Shown here: positions 52,868 to 61,006 of the stretch, in pieces
Layout: every line of letters starts with the position of its first letter
How positions within the stretch are numbered: the first letter of the stretch is position 1
NCBI GenBank assembly: GCA_023382535.1
Contig: JAHDWA010000024.1
Location: forward strand, 62,001 to 126,000
Reading direction: 5' to 3'
DNA length: 64,000 bases
From: Anaerolineae bacterium
Lineage (GTDB): Bacteria > Chloroflexota > Anaerolineae > 4572-78 > J111
Position numbers and translations under genes: made by a program
The notes under the pieces: generated by a model
Database searches by the model: none
What the model was told of the DNA's origin: nothing
The model's input: only the letters and a program-made list of their open reading frames with translations

Positions 52868-54100
52868 ATGAAGAAGTCCGTCCTGCCTGAAAATACCGTC
52901 CGGCTGGTCGAACAGCACCGCATCTACCCCGCTGACCCGCGCTATGCGGTCATTGATACCGCCTCTTTTGCTTCCAAAAATCTCTACAACCTGACCAATT
53001 ATCACATGCGTCAGCACTTCTTTGAGACGGGGCACATCCTGTCGTACGAGACCCTTTATCACCGGCTCAAAGGGACAGACGCCTTTTTGGCTCTGCCTCA
53101 AAAAGTCAGCCAACAGACCGTCTTGCAGGTTGCCCGGGCCTGGACGGCCTTTCGCGAGGCTCGAAAGGCCTACCGCAAAGACCCGTCCAAGTTTTTGGGA
53201 CCACCCCGTATTCCTCGGTATAAGCCCAAACAGACCGGTCGAGCTGTGCTGACTTACACCGATCAGGCCATCAGCCGGTCACCTGAAGCGCAGGGCTTGA
53301 TTATCCCCTCCGGCCTGGCGATTGAGGTACCAACAAAACAGCGTCAGGTGCGTCAGGTGCGGATTGTCCCCCGCCCTGGTTACTGTGTAGTCGAAGTGGT
53401 TTACCTGGTTCACGTTCCCTCCAATCCCGATCTCAACCCGGCCTGGATGGCCGGTCTGGACATCGGAGTGGATGCTTTGGCGACGATAGCTGCAAATAAG
53501 TCAGGCTTTCAGCCTTTCATTATTAACGGTCGCCCGCTCAAAGCCGACAACCAGTTCTACAACAAGCGTAAAGCTGAGTTGCAAGCCTGTCTCCCGGCGA
53601 ATTGCCATACTTCGGCCCGGATTCATCGTCTGGGTCGGATTCGTAACGGTCGGATCAACCACTATCTCCACGTCGCCAGTTGGCGGATTGTGGACCGATT
53701 GGTCGCCGAGAGGATTAGCACCTTGGTCATTGGCAAAAACAACTTCTGGAAGCAGGAAGCTAAACTGGGCGACCGTAACAACCAGAACTTCGTCCAACTG
53801 CCCCACGCCCGCTTTATCCAGATGCTGACCTACAAGGCCCAACTCGCCGGGATTAAGGTCATTTGTCAGGAAGAGGCGTACACGAGCAAATGCTCCTTCC
53901 TAGACCTGGAAACCATCAGCAAGCATGCAGTCTACCTTGGTAAGCGGATCACCCGGAGCTTGTTCCGGGCCGCAGATGGGCGGATTATTCACGCCGATGT
54001 CAATGCGGCTTACAACTTGATCAGAAAGGCACTGCCGGCGGCGTTTGCCCACGGCCTCCAGGGTGTAGTAGTTCGCCCCTTGCGATTAACCGTCGCATAA
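52868..54100 (+). CDS. tnpB: TnpB-family protein with relocated RuvC-II glutamate (copy 2)
   Basis: A 410-residue paralogue of the 49458 protein, roughly half identical by eye and without its Lys-rich N-terminal and long C-terminal extensions. RuvC-I Asp198 (AGLDIGVDALAT), TLVIGKNNFWKQ with Lys290 instead of Glu, then Glu335/Glu336 in CQEEAYTSKCSFLDLE exactly 45 residues later, and RuvC-III Asp in IIHADVNAAYNLI. Only one Cys of a zinc ribbon is present. It sits alone without tnpA; the upstream box resembles the IS607 left end, hinting at IS607-type mobilisation in trans. Confidence 0.82.
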   Translation: MKKSVLPENTVRLVEQHRIYPADPRYAVIDTASFASKNLYNLTNYHMRQHFFETGHILSYETLYHRLKGTDAFLALPQKVSQQTVLQVARAWTAFREARKAYRKDPSKFLGPPRIPRYKPKQTGRAVLTYTDQAISRSPEAQGLIIPSGLAIEVPTKQRQVRQVRIVPRPGYCVVEVVYLVHVPSNPDLNPAWMAGLDIGVDALATIAANKSGFQPFIINGRPLKADNQFYNKRKAELQACLPANCHTSARIHRLGRIRNGRINHYLHVASWRIVDRLVAERISTLVIGKNNFWKQEAKLGDRNNQNFVQLPHARFIQMLTYKAQLAGIKVICQEEAYTSKCSFLDLETISKHAVYLGKRITRSLFRAADGRIIHADVNAAYNLIRKALPAAFAHGLQGVVVRPLRLTVA

Positions 54101-54343
54101 AGTATAAAAAGCGGAAATGTCACATTTGCTAACGTTTCTGCTAACTATTGTAGGCTGCACTGAGCTGCCGCTTATCCTCAAGCAAGCCGACATAGTTACG
54201 CCCCTACTTGATACGTTTGACCTGCACGTCAGAGTCGCTTTGGATATACTCTGGCGGTTGAGACAAACCCAGACCACTTCTTCCCCTGATGAACGTCCGA
54301 TAGACTCGCATAACCGCCAAGTGAAGGCCGCACTCCCTTAACC

Positions 54344-55321
54344 TTAATCCTCAAACCATTTCAGAATCCGCAACGCTCGTAAGGTGTTCCAGCGGCTCGG
54401 CTGGCCGACCGTCTCCATTTCAAAGAAGGTACGGCCCGAATGCCGATTTTGCAGCGGCCAGGCGCCATCCGCCTTTTGTTTCTGTTTGACCAGCGCAAGG
54501 GCTTCACCCATTCGCTCGTCATAAGGGAAACGGCGCTCTTGAAGATAGTCTAGCGCCCGCATAATGTCATAGGACCAGCGAGGGGGGAAGGAAAAGCGGG
54601 TCATTCGGGGATCAACAACTGCACCGGTGCGGTGCGAGCGAAATAAGCGATGGCATAACAGAAATTCAACGCCGCGCTGCTGGCTCTCACCGACAGGGGC
54701 TGAAGAATGCCGTTTGTCATATTCGGCCAGCCCCTCCAGCACGCTGATGGTGGTGTGAAATGAACTGTGGGTCGCCCCATCGTACGATTGGCAGTTCCAG
54801 CCGCCATCCGGCATTTGTTGTTCCAGCAGGTGCTCGACCAGCCGCTCGAGCCGCTCATCCTCGAACGCAAAGTAGGTCAGGATAGACAATACCATCCCGG
54901 TCACACAGGTTTCGCTGTGCTTGAACGAAAAGTAGTTGATGCCGCCATCGTGGTAAAAGCCCCTGTCCAGGAGTAAACAGCACGCCTTGAGCCCCTGGGG
55001 GTGATTGGGCGACAGGCCCAACTGGCGCAGCAGGAGCATGGTGTAGGTGGTCGAGGTCCACTTGGGGTTGTACAGACCGCCGGCCCACAAGCCCGACGGT
55101 TCCTGGTAGCTGAGCAGCCTGGCGCCCCAGCCTTGAAACGCCACCTGTTCGCGCTCACCCTGGACGATCGTTTCATCGGCCTCGGTCAGATCGAGCAGGG
55201 TTTGCCAGCGGATGGCTGGGTCGCCCTCTAACAGCCAGGTTAAGATAGAGTCATCGGTCACTTCCCTCCACCTCCGGTTATTCGGTCGCTCCGACTGACT
55301 TGAGCCACTCCACCACTTCAT
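54344..55321 (-). CDS. alpha/alpha-toroid (terpene-cyclase/prenyltransferase-like) repeat protein
   Basis: A 325-residue protein built of repeated helix pairs with Gly-Trp motifs seen in the terpenoid cyclase/prenyltransferase alpha-alpha toroid fold: YQEPSGLWAGGLYNPKWTSTTYTMLLLRQLGL, EQQMPDGGWNCQSYDGATHSSFHTTISVLEGLAEY and KQKADGAWPLQNRHSGRTFFEME. No DxDD or zinc-ligand set is obvious, so enzymatic function is doubtful. The ATG at 55321 overlaps the ankyrin stop (ATGA) and has GAGGG upstream; a GTG at 55258 with GGAGG is an alternative. Confidence 0.7.
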   Translation of the reverse strand: MKWWSGSSQSERPNNRRWREVTDDSILTWLLEGDPAIRWQTLLDLTEADETIVQGEREQVAFQGWGARLLSYQEPSGLWAGGLYNPKWTSTTYTMLLLRQLGLSPNHPQGLKACCLLLDRGFYHDGGINYFSFKHSETCVTGMVLSILTYFAFEDERLERLVEHLLEQQMPDGGWNCQSYDGATHSSFHTTISVLEGLAEYDKRHSSAPVGESQQRGVEFLLCHRLFRSHRTGAVVDPRMTRFSFPPRWSYDIMRALDYLQERRFPYDERMGEALALVKQKQKADGAWPLQNRHSGRTFFEMETVGQPSRWNTLRALRILKWFED

Positions 55322-55671
55322 GTTGTTCCCTCTTCGGCCAACATTAAAGCTGTCTTGCTGTAGAAACCCGGCGCGCCTGTACCACGAATCGATTCATCGG
55401 CGCCGGCCTGGATCAGGATGCAGGCGATCTTGATGTGGCCATTGATGATGGCTAACATCAAGGCGGTCAAATTGTACTTGGCGGTGGTATTCAGGGCTGC
55501 CCCTTGCTCGACCAGGAGGCGTACCAGCTCAACCTGTCCTGTTCGGGCAGCATTCATCAAAGCCGTTTGCCCGTAACGATCCCTGGCATTGATGTCTGCG
55601 CCGGCCTCAAGCAGGTAGCGCACCTGTTCAACATCACCCTGCTGGGTTGCCGCTTGCCAGGCCTTGTTCAT
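55318..55671 (-). CDS. ankyrin-repeat protein
   Basis: About 117 residues comprising three to four ankyrin repeats: AWQAATQQGDVEQVRYLLEAGADINARDRYGQTALMNAARTGQVELVRLLVEQGAALNTTAKYNLTALMLAIINGHIKIACILIQAGAD. The G-ADINA-D-x-G-x-T-AL-x-A pattern is unmistakable. It likely mediates protein binding. It is translationally coupled to the downstream toroid gene, so the two proteins may act together. The start at 55671 (MNKAWQ) fits the first repeat better than the ATG at 55689. Confidence 0.85.
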   Translation of the reverse strand: MNKAWQAATQQGDVEQVRYLLEAGADINARDRYGQTALMNAARTGQVELVRLLVEQGAALNTTAKYNLTALMLAIINGHIKIACILIQAGADESIRGTGAPGFYSKTALMLAEEGTT

Positions 55672-55818
55672 ATTGACAAGATAGCACAACTGGCTTATTT
55701 TTGAAATCAGCGTCCCTGATTTGTTGATCGAAAAGCAGGAGATGAAAGAAAGGATGGCCCAAATCGCTTGGCTGACAATAGCCGAAAAGGAAATAGGCCG
55801 GCGATAGACCGGCTCAAT

Positions 55819-56937
55819 TCAATGTTCTAGTACGTTGAAAGAATCTAATGCTGTTGTCTTAAGCGTCGTCCCTGCCCCTGGCAACTGGGGAGTAACGAAA
55901 GCACCCTCGTTGACGGTGGTCGGCTCCTCAAAACAATCCCGCAGCCAGGGAATGAATTCTAGCATGGAACAGGCCGGATGAGCCAGGGCCAGGTGGAGGT
56001 GTACCTGCATCATATCGCCGATGTGGGGTACCACCGGCAGGCACTGAGCCAGGGCCAGATCGGCTACCTGCTGCCACTCGGTGATGCCAGCCAGCCGCAC
56101 GGCATCAGCCTGCACAAAATGGACAGCCCCCGCCTGAATGAAATTGCGAAAATCATCGAGGGTATAGAGCTGCTCGCCTAAAGCAATAGGCGTTGCCAGG
56201 TGACGAGCCAGAGCAGCGTGCCCCCCCACATCGTCGTACCAGAGCGGTTCCTCAAACCAGTAGACTTCATAATCGGCAAAGTGGCGACCGATATGCAGCG
56301 CGGTGGGCAGGTTCCAGCGACCATTGGCATCCACCATTAACTTGGTCCGGGGGCCAATAGCCCGGCGCACCGCCTCAAGCCGTTCCAGGTCGTCATAAGG
56401 ATTGGGGCTACCCACCTTGATTTTAACGCCCTGATAGCCTTGTTCCTCCACCAACTGGCGGCAGTCGGCCACCAGTTGCTCCCGTGACCAGTTCAGCCAG
56501 CCCCCGTCGGTGTTGTAGCCCTCGATCTTTTTTGAGGCGCTGCCGCCCAGCAACTGCCATAACGGCACTCCGGCCGCTTTGGCTTTCAGATCCCACAGCG
56601 CGATGTCTACCGCGCTCAGGGCTAAATGGGTAATCCCACTGCGGCCCACCCATTGCAAAGGGGGAAAGTGATACAGTTTCCGCCAGAGGTGCTGCACTTC
56701 CAGTGGGTTTTCGCCAAGCAGCAGGGGGCCATAAGTATGAGCAATGCAATCAGTGATGAGGCGATCGGTGGGCAGGTGAGCATGGGTGCCGGTGTAACCA
56801 TATCCCGACAGCCCGGCATCGGTATAGAGAATGACGCCCGGCGCGCCCCAATGCGTTACCTGGTGGGTGCTATCGGCAATCTGGCTGCGGGTGACCGGTA
56901 CATGGAGAATAAAAGGTTCAACCCCGGTGATTTTCAT
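55819..56937 (-). CDS. enolase-superfamily (mandelate racemase/muconate lactonizing) dehydratase-like enzyme
   Basis: A 372-residue enzyme. N-terminal capping domain (MKITGVEPFILHVPVTRS) and a TIM barrel with KIKVGSP (catalytic Lys), metal ligands in VDANGRW, WFEEPLW and LGEQLY, and the late His in VPHIGDMMQVHLHLALAHP. This set is that of mandelate-racemase-group sugar-acid dehydratases. In context with NagB-like, SDR and aminotransferase genes it probably dehydrates a sugar acid. Start 56937 was chosen because homology begins there; the frame is open further upstream. Confidence 0.88.
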   Translation of the reverse strand: MKITGVEPFILHVPVTRSQIADSTHQVTHWGAPGVILYTDAGLSGYGYTGTHAHLPTDRLITDCIAHTYGPLLLGENPLEVQHLWRKLYHFPPLQWVGRSGITHLALSAVDIALWDLKAKAAGVPLWQLLGGSASKKIEGYNTDGGWLNWSREQLVADCRQLVEEQGYQGVKIKVGSPNPYDDLERLEAVRRAIGPRTKLMVDANGRWNLPTALHIGRHFADYEVYWFEEPLWYDDVGGHAALARHLATPIALGEQLYTLDDFRNFIQAGAVHFVQADAVRLAGITEWQQVADLALAQCLPVVPHIGDMMQVHLHLALAHPACSMLEFIPWLRDCFEEPTTVNEGAFVTPQLPGAGTTLKTTALDSFNVLEH

Positions 56938-56959
56938 ACCGATGCTCCCCCTCTTTCCC

Positions 56960-57736
56960 CTATAGTTTAGCGGCTGAGTCGACATCCAAATAAAGCCGGG
57001 CGTGCTGCACCTGGCGCAGGATGGAGCCGGGGCGCTCTTCACTGACCGGCTCGGTCAGACAGGCCCGTACCGCTTCAGCTTTGCGAGCTTCGGGCACCAG
57101 GCACAAGATTTGTCGCGGGGCCAGCAGAGCCGGAATGGTCAGGGTGATAGCGTGGGTTGGCACTTCGGCCAGGGAGCCGAAGTGACCCTCGCCAACCTGC
57201 TGGCGGCGGCTGGCTTCGGCCAGCTCGATCACTTTGACCCAGACAGGATCGTTAAACAGGGCGTAGGGCGGATCGTTGAAGGCAATATGGCCATTTTCAC
57301 CCCAGCCCAGGGCGACCATATCAGGGGGGTAGGCCCGCAGCAGAGCTTCATATTCGCGGCAGGTTGTTTCGACATCGTCCGTTTGGCCGGAGACTGGGAA
57401 GAAGGCCTTGACTGTGACAAAATCGAGAAAATGGCGCTGCAGAAATACGGGAAAACTGGCCGGGTGGCCGGGGTCGAGGCCCAGGTACTCGTCCATATGA
57501 AAAATACGAACCTCGGACCAGGCAATCCCCGGCAGGTTTCTCAATGCCTCTAAAAAAGTAAGCTGCGAGTTGCCGGTTGCCAGGATGAGGCTGGCTTCCC
57601 CTTTTTCGGCAATCGCCCTGTTGATGATTTCACGGGCGTCCAGAGCCGCGGCCTGGCCCAACTCCTGATTGCTGCGATAAATGGCGACAGGAAGCTGGTC
57701 ATACTGGCTTATTTTGAGTGGTTCCATTGAGTTCAC
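56960..57736 (-). CDS. NagB-family glucosamine-6-phosphate deaminase-like protein
   Basis: A 258-residue sugar-phosphate isomerase/deaminase. Motifs: ASLILATGNSQLTFLEAL (phosphate loop), RIFHMDEYLGL (general-base Asp in the D-E-Y loop), GWGENGHIAFNDPP (the G-x-G-x-x-GHIAFN active-site block) and LTIPALL. Glucosamine-6-phosphate deaminase makes fructose-6-phosphate and ammonia; substrate in this cluster may be another amino-sugar phosphate. The GTG at 57736 has AAGGA upstream; an ATG at 57727 is the alternative. It lies 22 bp upstream of the dehydratase-like gene. Confidence 0.85.
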   Translation of the reverse strand: MNSMEPLKISQYDQLPVAIYRSNQELGQAAALDAREIINRAIAEKGEASLILATGNSQLTFLEALRNLPGIAWSEVRIFHMDEYLGLDPGHPASFPVFLQRHFLDFVTVKAFFPVSGQTDDVETTCREYEALLRAYPPDMVALGWGENGHIAFNDPPYALFNDPVWVKVIELAEASRRQQVGEGHFGSLAEVPTHAITLTIPALLAPRQILCLVPEARKAEAVRACLTEPVSEERPGSILRQVQHARLYLDVDSAAKL

Positions 57737-57762
57737 GTTTCCTTCCTTAGGATAGGGTAATA

Positions 57763-58524
57763 TTAAAAACCGATACTGGCCCCGCCGTCAACCGGCAGCA
57801 CCACGCCGGTGACAAACTTGGCAGCAGGCGAGCATAAATAGACGATGGCATAGCCAATGTCAAGGGGTTCGCCCATCCGGCCCAGCGGGGTGCGGTTCAG
57901 TGCTTTCGCTTTTCTGGCCGGGTCGCTTTCAAAGGCTCGGCGAGTCATATCGGTTTCGATCCAGCCAGGGGCGACCGCGTTCACCCGAACCCCATGGGGT
58001 GAAAGTTCGACCGCCAGGGCACGGGTTAATCCCAGCAGCGCACTCTTGGCTGCGGTGTAGGGGGAAATCTGGGGAATCCCGAACAGAGCTGCCATTGAGA
58101 GAATCATGATAATCGAGCCGCGCTGGCGCTCCAGCATGCGGCGGCCACAATCTCGACTCAAGGCAAAAGAGCCAAACAGATGAGTCTGAATTATCTGGGC
58201 CAGTTCCACGTCGTTTGTTTCGATGGCTGGCTTTTTAGAAATAATCCCGGCATTGTTGACCAGAATATCGAGCGGCCCAAACCGCTGCTCGATCTGCTCG
58301 ATCAGAGCGGGCGTGGACGCCAAATCAGTCACGTCGTGGCGCAGATAATGAGCCGCCGGGCCAAGTTGAGCACAGGCTTCCTGGAGTGGCTCGACCCGCC
58401 GCCCGGTCAGAATCACCTGCGCGCCGGCTTCCACCAGCGCCTGGCAGGTGGCCAGACCTAACCCGCTGCCGCCGCCGGTGACCAGGGCCCATTGATTCTC
58501 CAAACGAAAAGGATTGCCGGTCAT
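57763..58524 (-). CDS. SDR-family oxidoreductase (gluconate-5-dehydrogenase-like)
   Basis: A 253-residue classical short-chain dehydrogenase. Cofactor loop TGGGSGLGLA, NNAG motif in DILVNNAGIIS, catalytic Ser in IIMILSMAALFG and Y-x3-K in SPYTAAKSALLGL, then GWIETDMT and the ending GVVLPVDGGASIGF. The TGRR after beta2 suggests NADP preference. In the cluster it should oxidise or reduce a sugar or sugar acid. It is 26 bp upstream of the NagB-like gene. Confidence 0.88.
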   Translation of the reverse strand: MTGNPFRLENQWALVTGGGSGLGLATCQALVEAGAQVILTGRRVEPLQEACAQLGPAAHYLRHDVTDLASTPALIEQIEQRFGPLDILVNNAGIISKKPAIETNDVELAQIIQTHLFGSFALSRDCGRRMLERQRGSIIMILSMAALFGIPQISPYTAAKSALLGLTRALAVELSPHGVRVNAVAPGWIETDMTRRAFESDPARKAKALNRTPLGRMGEPLDIGYAIVYLCSPAAKFVTGVVLPVDGGASIGF

Positions 58525-58567
58525 TACTCACTCCCGCTCAAGCATAACTATATTGGCCGTCAAGGTC

Positions 58568-59599
58568 TCAGCCCAGTTCGATCCATTTTCTTTGACGGTG
58601 AGATTCATAAATAGCCCGGATGATCACGACGGAGCGGCGCGCCTCGGCGCCTGTAACCGCCGGTGCGCGGTTAGTGAGGATGGCCTCGATCATATCGGCA
58701 AGTTGACGGCGATGGAGTTCGTAACCAATGGCGGTGGCCGCCGCAGCGCCGCCACCTTGCTTGCTTTCCAGGGCTAACATCTGCTCCTCCTCATCCGACG
58801 TCGCATCATTCAGCTTCCATCTCACAATTCGCCCGTCCTCCAAAACAATGGTTCCCTGGTCGCCGTGTAGTTCCAACCGGCCGCTATCGCCGGGCCAGCT
58901 GGCCGTACTGCCCTCGATGGCTCCCAGAGCCCCACTGGCAAAGGTCAATAGGGCCACAGCCGTATCCTCCGTTTCCATACGGTGAGCCAGGGTGGCGGTA
59001 CGGGCGACGATGCTGGTGACCGGTCCGGCCAAATAATTGAGCAGATCAATGTGGTGAATCCCCTGATTCATCAACGCCCCCCCGCCATCTAAGGCCCAGG
59101 TTCCTTTCCAATCACTGGTATCATAGTAGGACTGGGGGCGATACCATTTAATATAAGCATCGGCCAAAGTGAGCCGGCCCAAGCGGCCGGCCACGAGCGC
59201 CTGCCTGGCCAGGGCTGGCCCCTGCATAAATCTTAGGGGAAAAATGCAGGTCAGTCTCACCCCCGCTTTTTCTGCGGCCTCAACCATACGGTCTACTCGC
59301 TCCAGGGTCACCTCAATTGGTTTTTCAACGACCACATGTTTACCCGCCGCCGCCGCGGCCTCGGCCATCTCGGCATGAGCGCCGCTTGGGGTGCAGATGC
59401 AAACGACATCCACATCAGAACGGGTTACAGCCTGGCGATAATCATTAACCCAAACTCCACCGGCTGGCTGTGCCAGAGCGCGGGCCTTTTCTTCGTTCCG
59501 GCTACAAACTACGGTTAACTTGGCCTCTGGAATAGCCCCCAGCGCCTGGGCGTGGACGCCGCCAATAAAACCTGCGCCAACGATACAAAAACGCAACAT
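58568..59599 (-). CDS. Gfo/Idh/MocA-family oxidoreductase
   Basis: A 343-residue NAD(P)-dependent dehydrogenase. Rossmann N-terminus LRFCIVGAGFIGGVHAQAL, then VDVVCICTPSGAHAEMAEAAAAAGKHVVVEKPIEVTLE with the conserved EKP Lys, and DGGGALMNQGIHHIDLLNYLAG, the H-x-x-D catalytic stretch in the C-terminal domain. Family members act on inositol and sugar carbons. The start at 59599 has GGAGAGAGG upstream. A tnpB element now lies just upstream and may have separated it from the DegT gene. Confidence 0.9.
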   Translation of the reverse strand: MLRFCIVGAGFIGGVHAQALGAIPEAKLTVVCSRNEEKARALAQPAGGVWVNDYRQAVTRSDVDVVCICTPSGAHAEMAEAAAAAGKHVVVEKPIEVTLERVDRMVEAAEKAGVRLTCIFPLRFMQGPALARQALVAGRLGRLTLADAYIKWYRPQSYYDTSDWKGTWALDGGGALMNQGIHHIDLLNYLAGPVTSIVARTATLAHRMETEDTAVALLTFASGALGAIEGSTASWPGDSGRLELHGDQGTIVLEDGRIVRWKLNDATSDEEEQMLALESKQGGGAAAATAIGYELHRRQLADMIEAILTNRAPAVTGAEARRSVVIIRAIYESHRQRKWIELG

Positions 59600-59764
59600 C
59601 TGCCTCTCTCCGGTTATCGAAGGCCCCGTAAAACCCAGCTTTTCAAAGCCGGGATATCCCCTAAGGGGAGGCGAAGCGCTCAAAGGGGCTAAAATCTTTT
59701 GTCTAAAAAGTGTGGTAGTCCAGGCGGAACCCAATCCCGCCTGGCTGAAACGATTGCTCAAACC

Positions 59765-59776
59765 GAACACTTGTGC
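59765..59776 (+). promoter_or_regulatory. LexA-like box (GAAC-ACTT-GTGC) before tnpB
   Basis: One mismatch to GAAC-N4-GTTC, 13 bp upstream of the tnpB ATG. It matches the IS607 left-end box in its inner ACTT-GT. Confidence 0.4.
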
Positions 59777-59789
59777 TAAAATCCGGGCC

Positions 59790-60995
59790 ATGCGCATCCA
59801 AAAAGCCTTTCGCTATCGCCTCTACCCTAACCAGGCCCAACAGGCGGCCCTGGCGATCCAGTTCGGCCAGGCCCGGTTCGTCTACAATTTCGGCCTGGCG
59901 GCGCGAAAGGCGCACTTCTTTGAGCATGGCCAGGGGATCAATTACAACGATACCGCCTATATGCTGACCGTCATCAAACGTTTCGTCCCCTGGCTCAAGG
60001 AGGCCGACAGTCAGGTCTTGCAGCAGGCGCTGCGCGATCTGGACCGGGCTTACGCCAACTACTTCAAGAAGGCCAGAGAAGGCACGCTGCCCAAACCTCA
60101 GCCAGGACAAAAGCCGCATAAAGATGGCATGCCCCTGGGCTATCCCCGCTTCAAAAGCAAATATGATGAGCAGTCCATTCGTTACCCGGAGCGGGTTACC
60201 ATCAGTGGCAGCCGGATCAGCCTGCCCAAGGTCGGCCCGGTTCGGGCGGTCTTTCACCGGCCCATCAAAGGCAAGATGAGGTCCTGTACTATATCGAAAA
60301 CCAAGAGCGGTCAGTACTTCGTCTCGATCCACTGTGAGCTGGAGCTTGAAGAGCCTCTCCAGAAACCGGGCACGGTCGGCATTGACCTGGGCCTGAAGCA
60401 GTTTGCGGTGCTGTCCAGCGGTGAACAGATTGAGCATCCGCGCTATCTCAGAAAGTCCGAACGCCGCCTGAAGCGCTTGCAGCGTGCTTTGAGCCGGACC
60501 GAGAAAGGCAGTCACGGCCGGGAGAAAGCCCGCTTGCGACTGGCTCGCCAGCATCAGCAAGTGGCCAACCAGCGCCAGGACTTCCTGCACCAGACCAGCC
60601 GCCGGATTGTCAACCGGTTCGGCCTCATCAAGATTGAAACCCTCAATGTCTGCGGGCTGCTCAAGAACCACCATTTGGCCAAGTCCATCGCCGACTCTGG
60701 CTGGAGCCGCTTTGGAACCTTCCTGGCCTACAAAGGCCAATGGCGTGGCAGCCAAGTCGAACGGGTCGACCGTTTCTTTGCCAGTTCCAAGAGCTGTTCG
60801 GTTTGTGGCTGGATCAATCAAGAGCTGCAACTGCATCACCGTTTTTGGATTTGTGAAGGCTGCCACACCCTACACGACCGAGATTTGAACGCAGCCGTTA
60901 ACCTTGAACGACACGTACCGGCAGAGCGCTGGGAACGTATAACGCCGGTGGACAACCTAATGGGCTGGTCGAAACCGGAAGCCAGGACGCTTTAG
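59790..60995 (+). CDS. tnpB: TnpB RNA-guided endonuclease (IS200/IS605-type, solitary)
   Basis: A 401-residue protein beginning MRIQKAFRYRLYPNQAQQAALAIQFGQARFVYNFGL, the canonical TnpB N-terminus. RuvC-I Asp199 (VGIDLGLKQFAVLSSG), RuvC-II Glu283 (LIKIETLNVCGLLKN), zinc ribbon CSVCGW ... CEGC and RuvC-III Asp365 (RDLNAAVNLERH). All catalytic and zinc residues are present. No tnpA is nearby. The element lies between the Gfo/Idh/MocA and DegT genes in opposite orientation. A short inverted repeat (GCCAGG/CCTGG) at 60981-61003 near its right end may be part of the omega RNA/right-end structure. Confidence 0.88.
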   Translation: MRIQKAFRYRLYPNQAQQAALAIQFGQARFVYNFGLAARKAHFFEHGQGINYNDTAYMLTVIKRFVPWLKEADSQVLQQALRDLDRAYANYFKKAREGTLPKPQPGQKPHKDGMPLGYPRFKSKYDEQSIRYPERVTISGSRISLPKVGPVRAVFHRPIKGKMRSCTISKTKSGQYFVSIHCELELEEPLQKPGTVGIDLGLKQFAVLSSGEQIEHPRYLRKSERRLKRLQRALSRTEKGSHGREKARLRLARQHQQVANQRQDFLHQTSRRIVNRFGLIKIETLNVCGLLKNHHLAKSIADSGWSRFGTFLAYKGQWRGSQVERVDRFFASSKSCSVCGWINQELQLHHRFWICEGCHTLHDRDLNAAVNLERHVPAERWERITPVDNLMGWSKPEARTL

Positions 60996-61006
60996 CCCCT
61001 GGTAGC

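Noticed and set aside
59703..60866. 387-codon minus-strand ORF over the tnpB at 59.8-61.0 kb
   Set aside because: Antisense shadow of an intact TnpB with all catalytic motifs.
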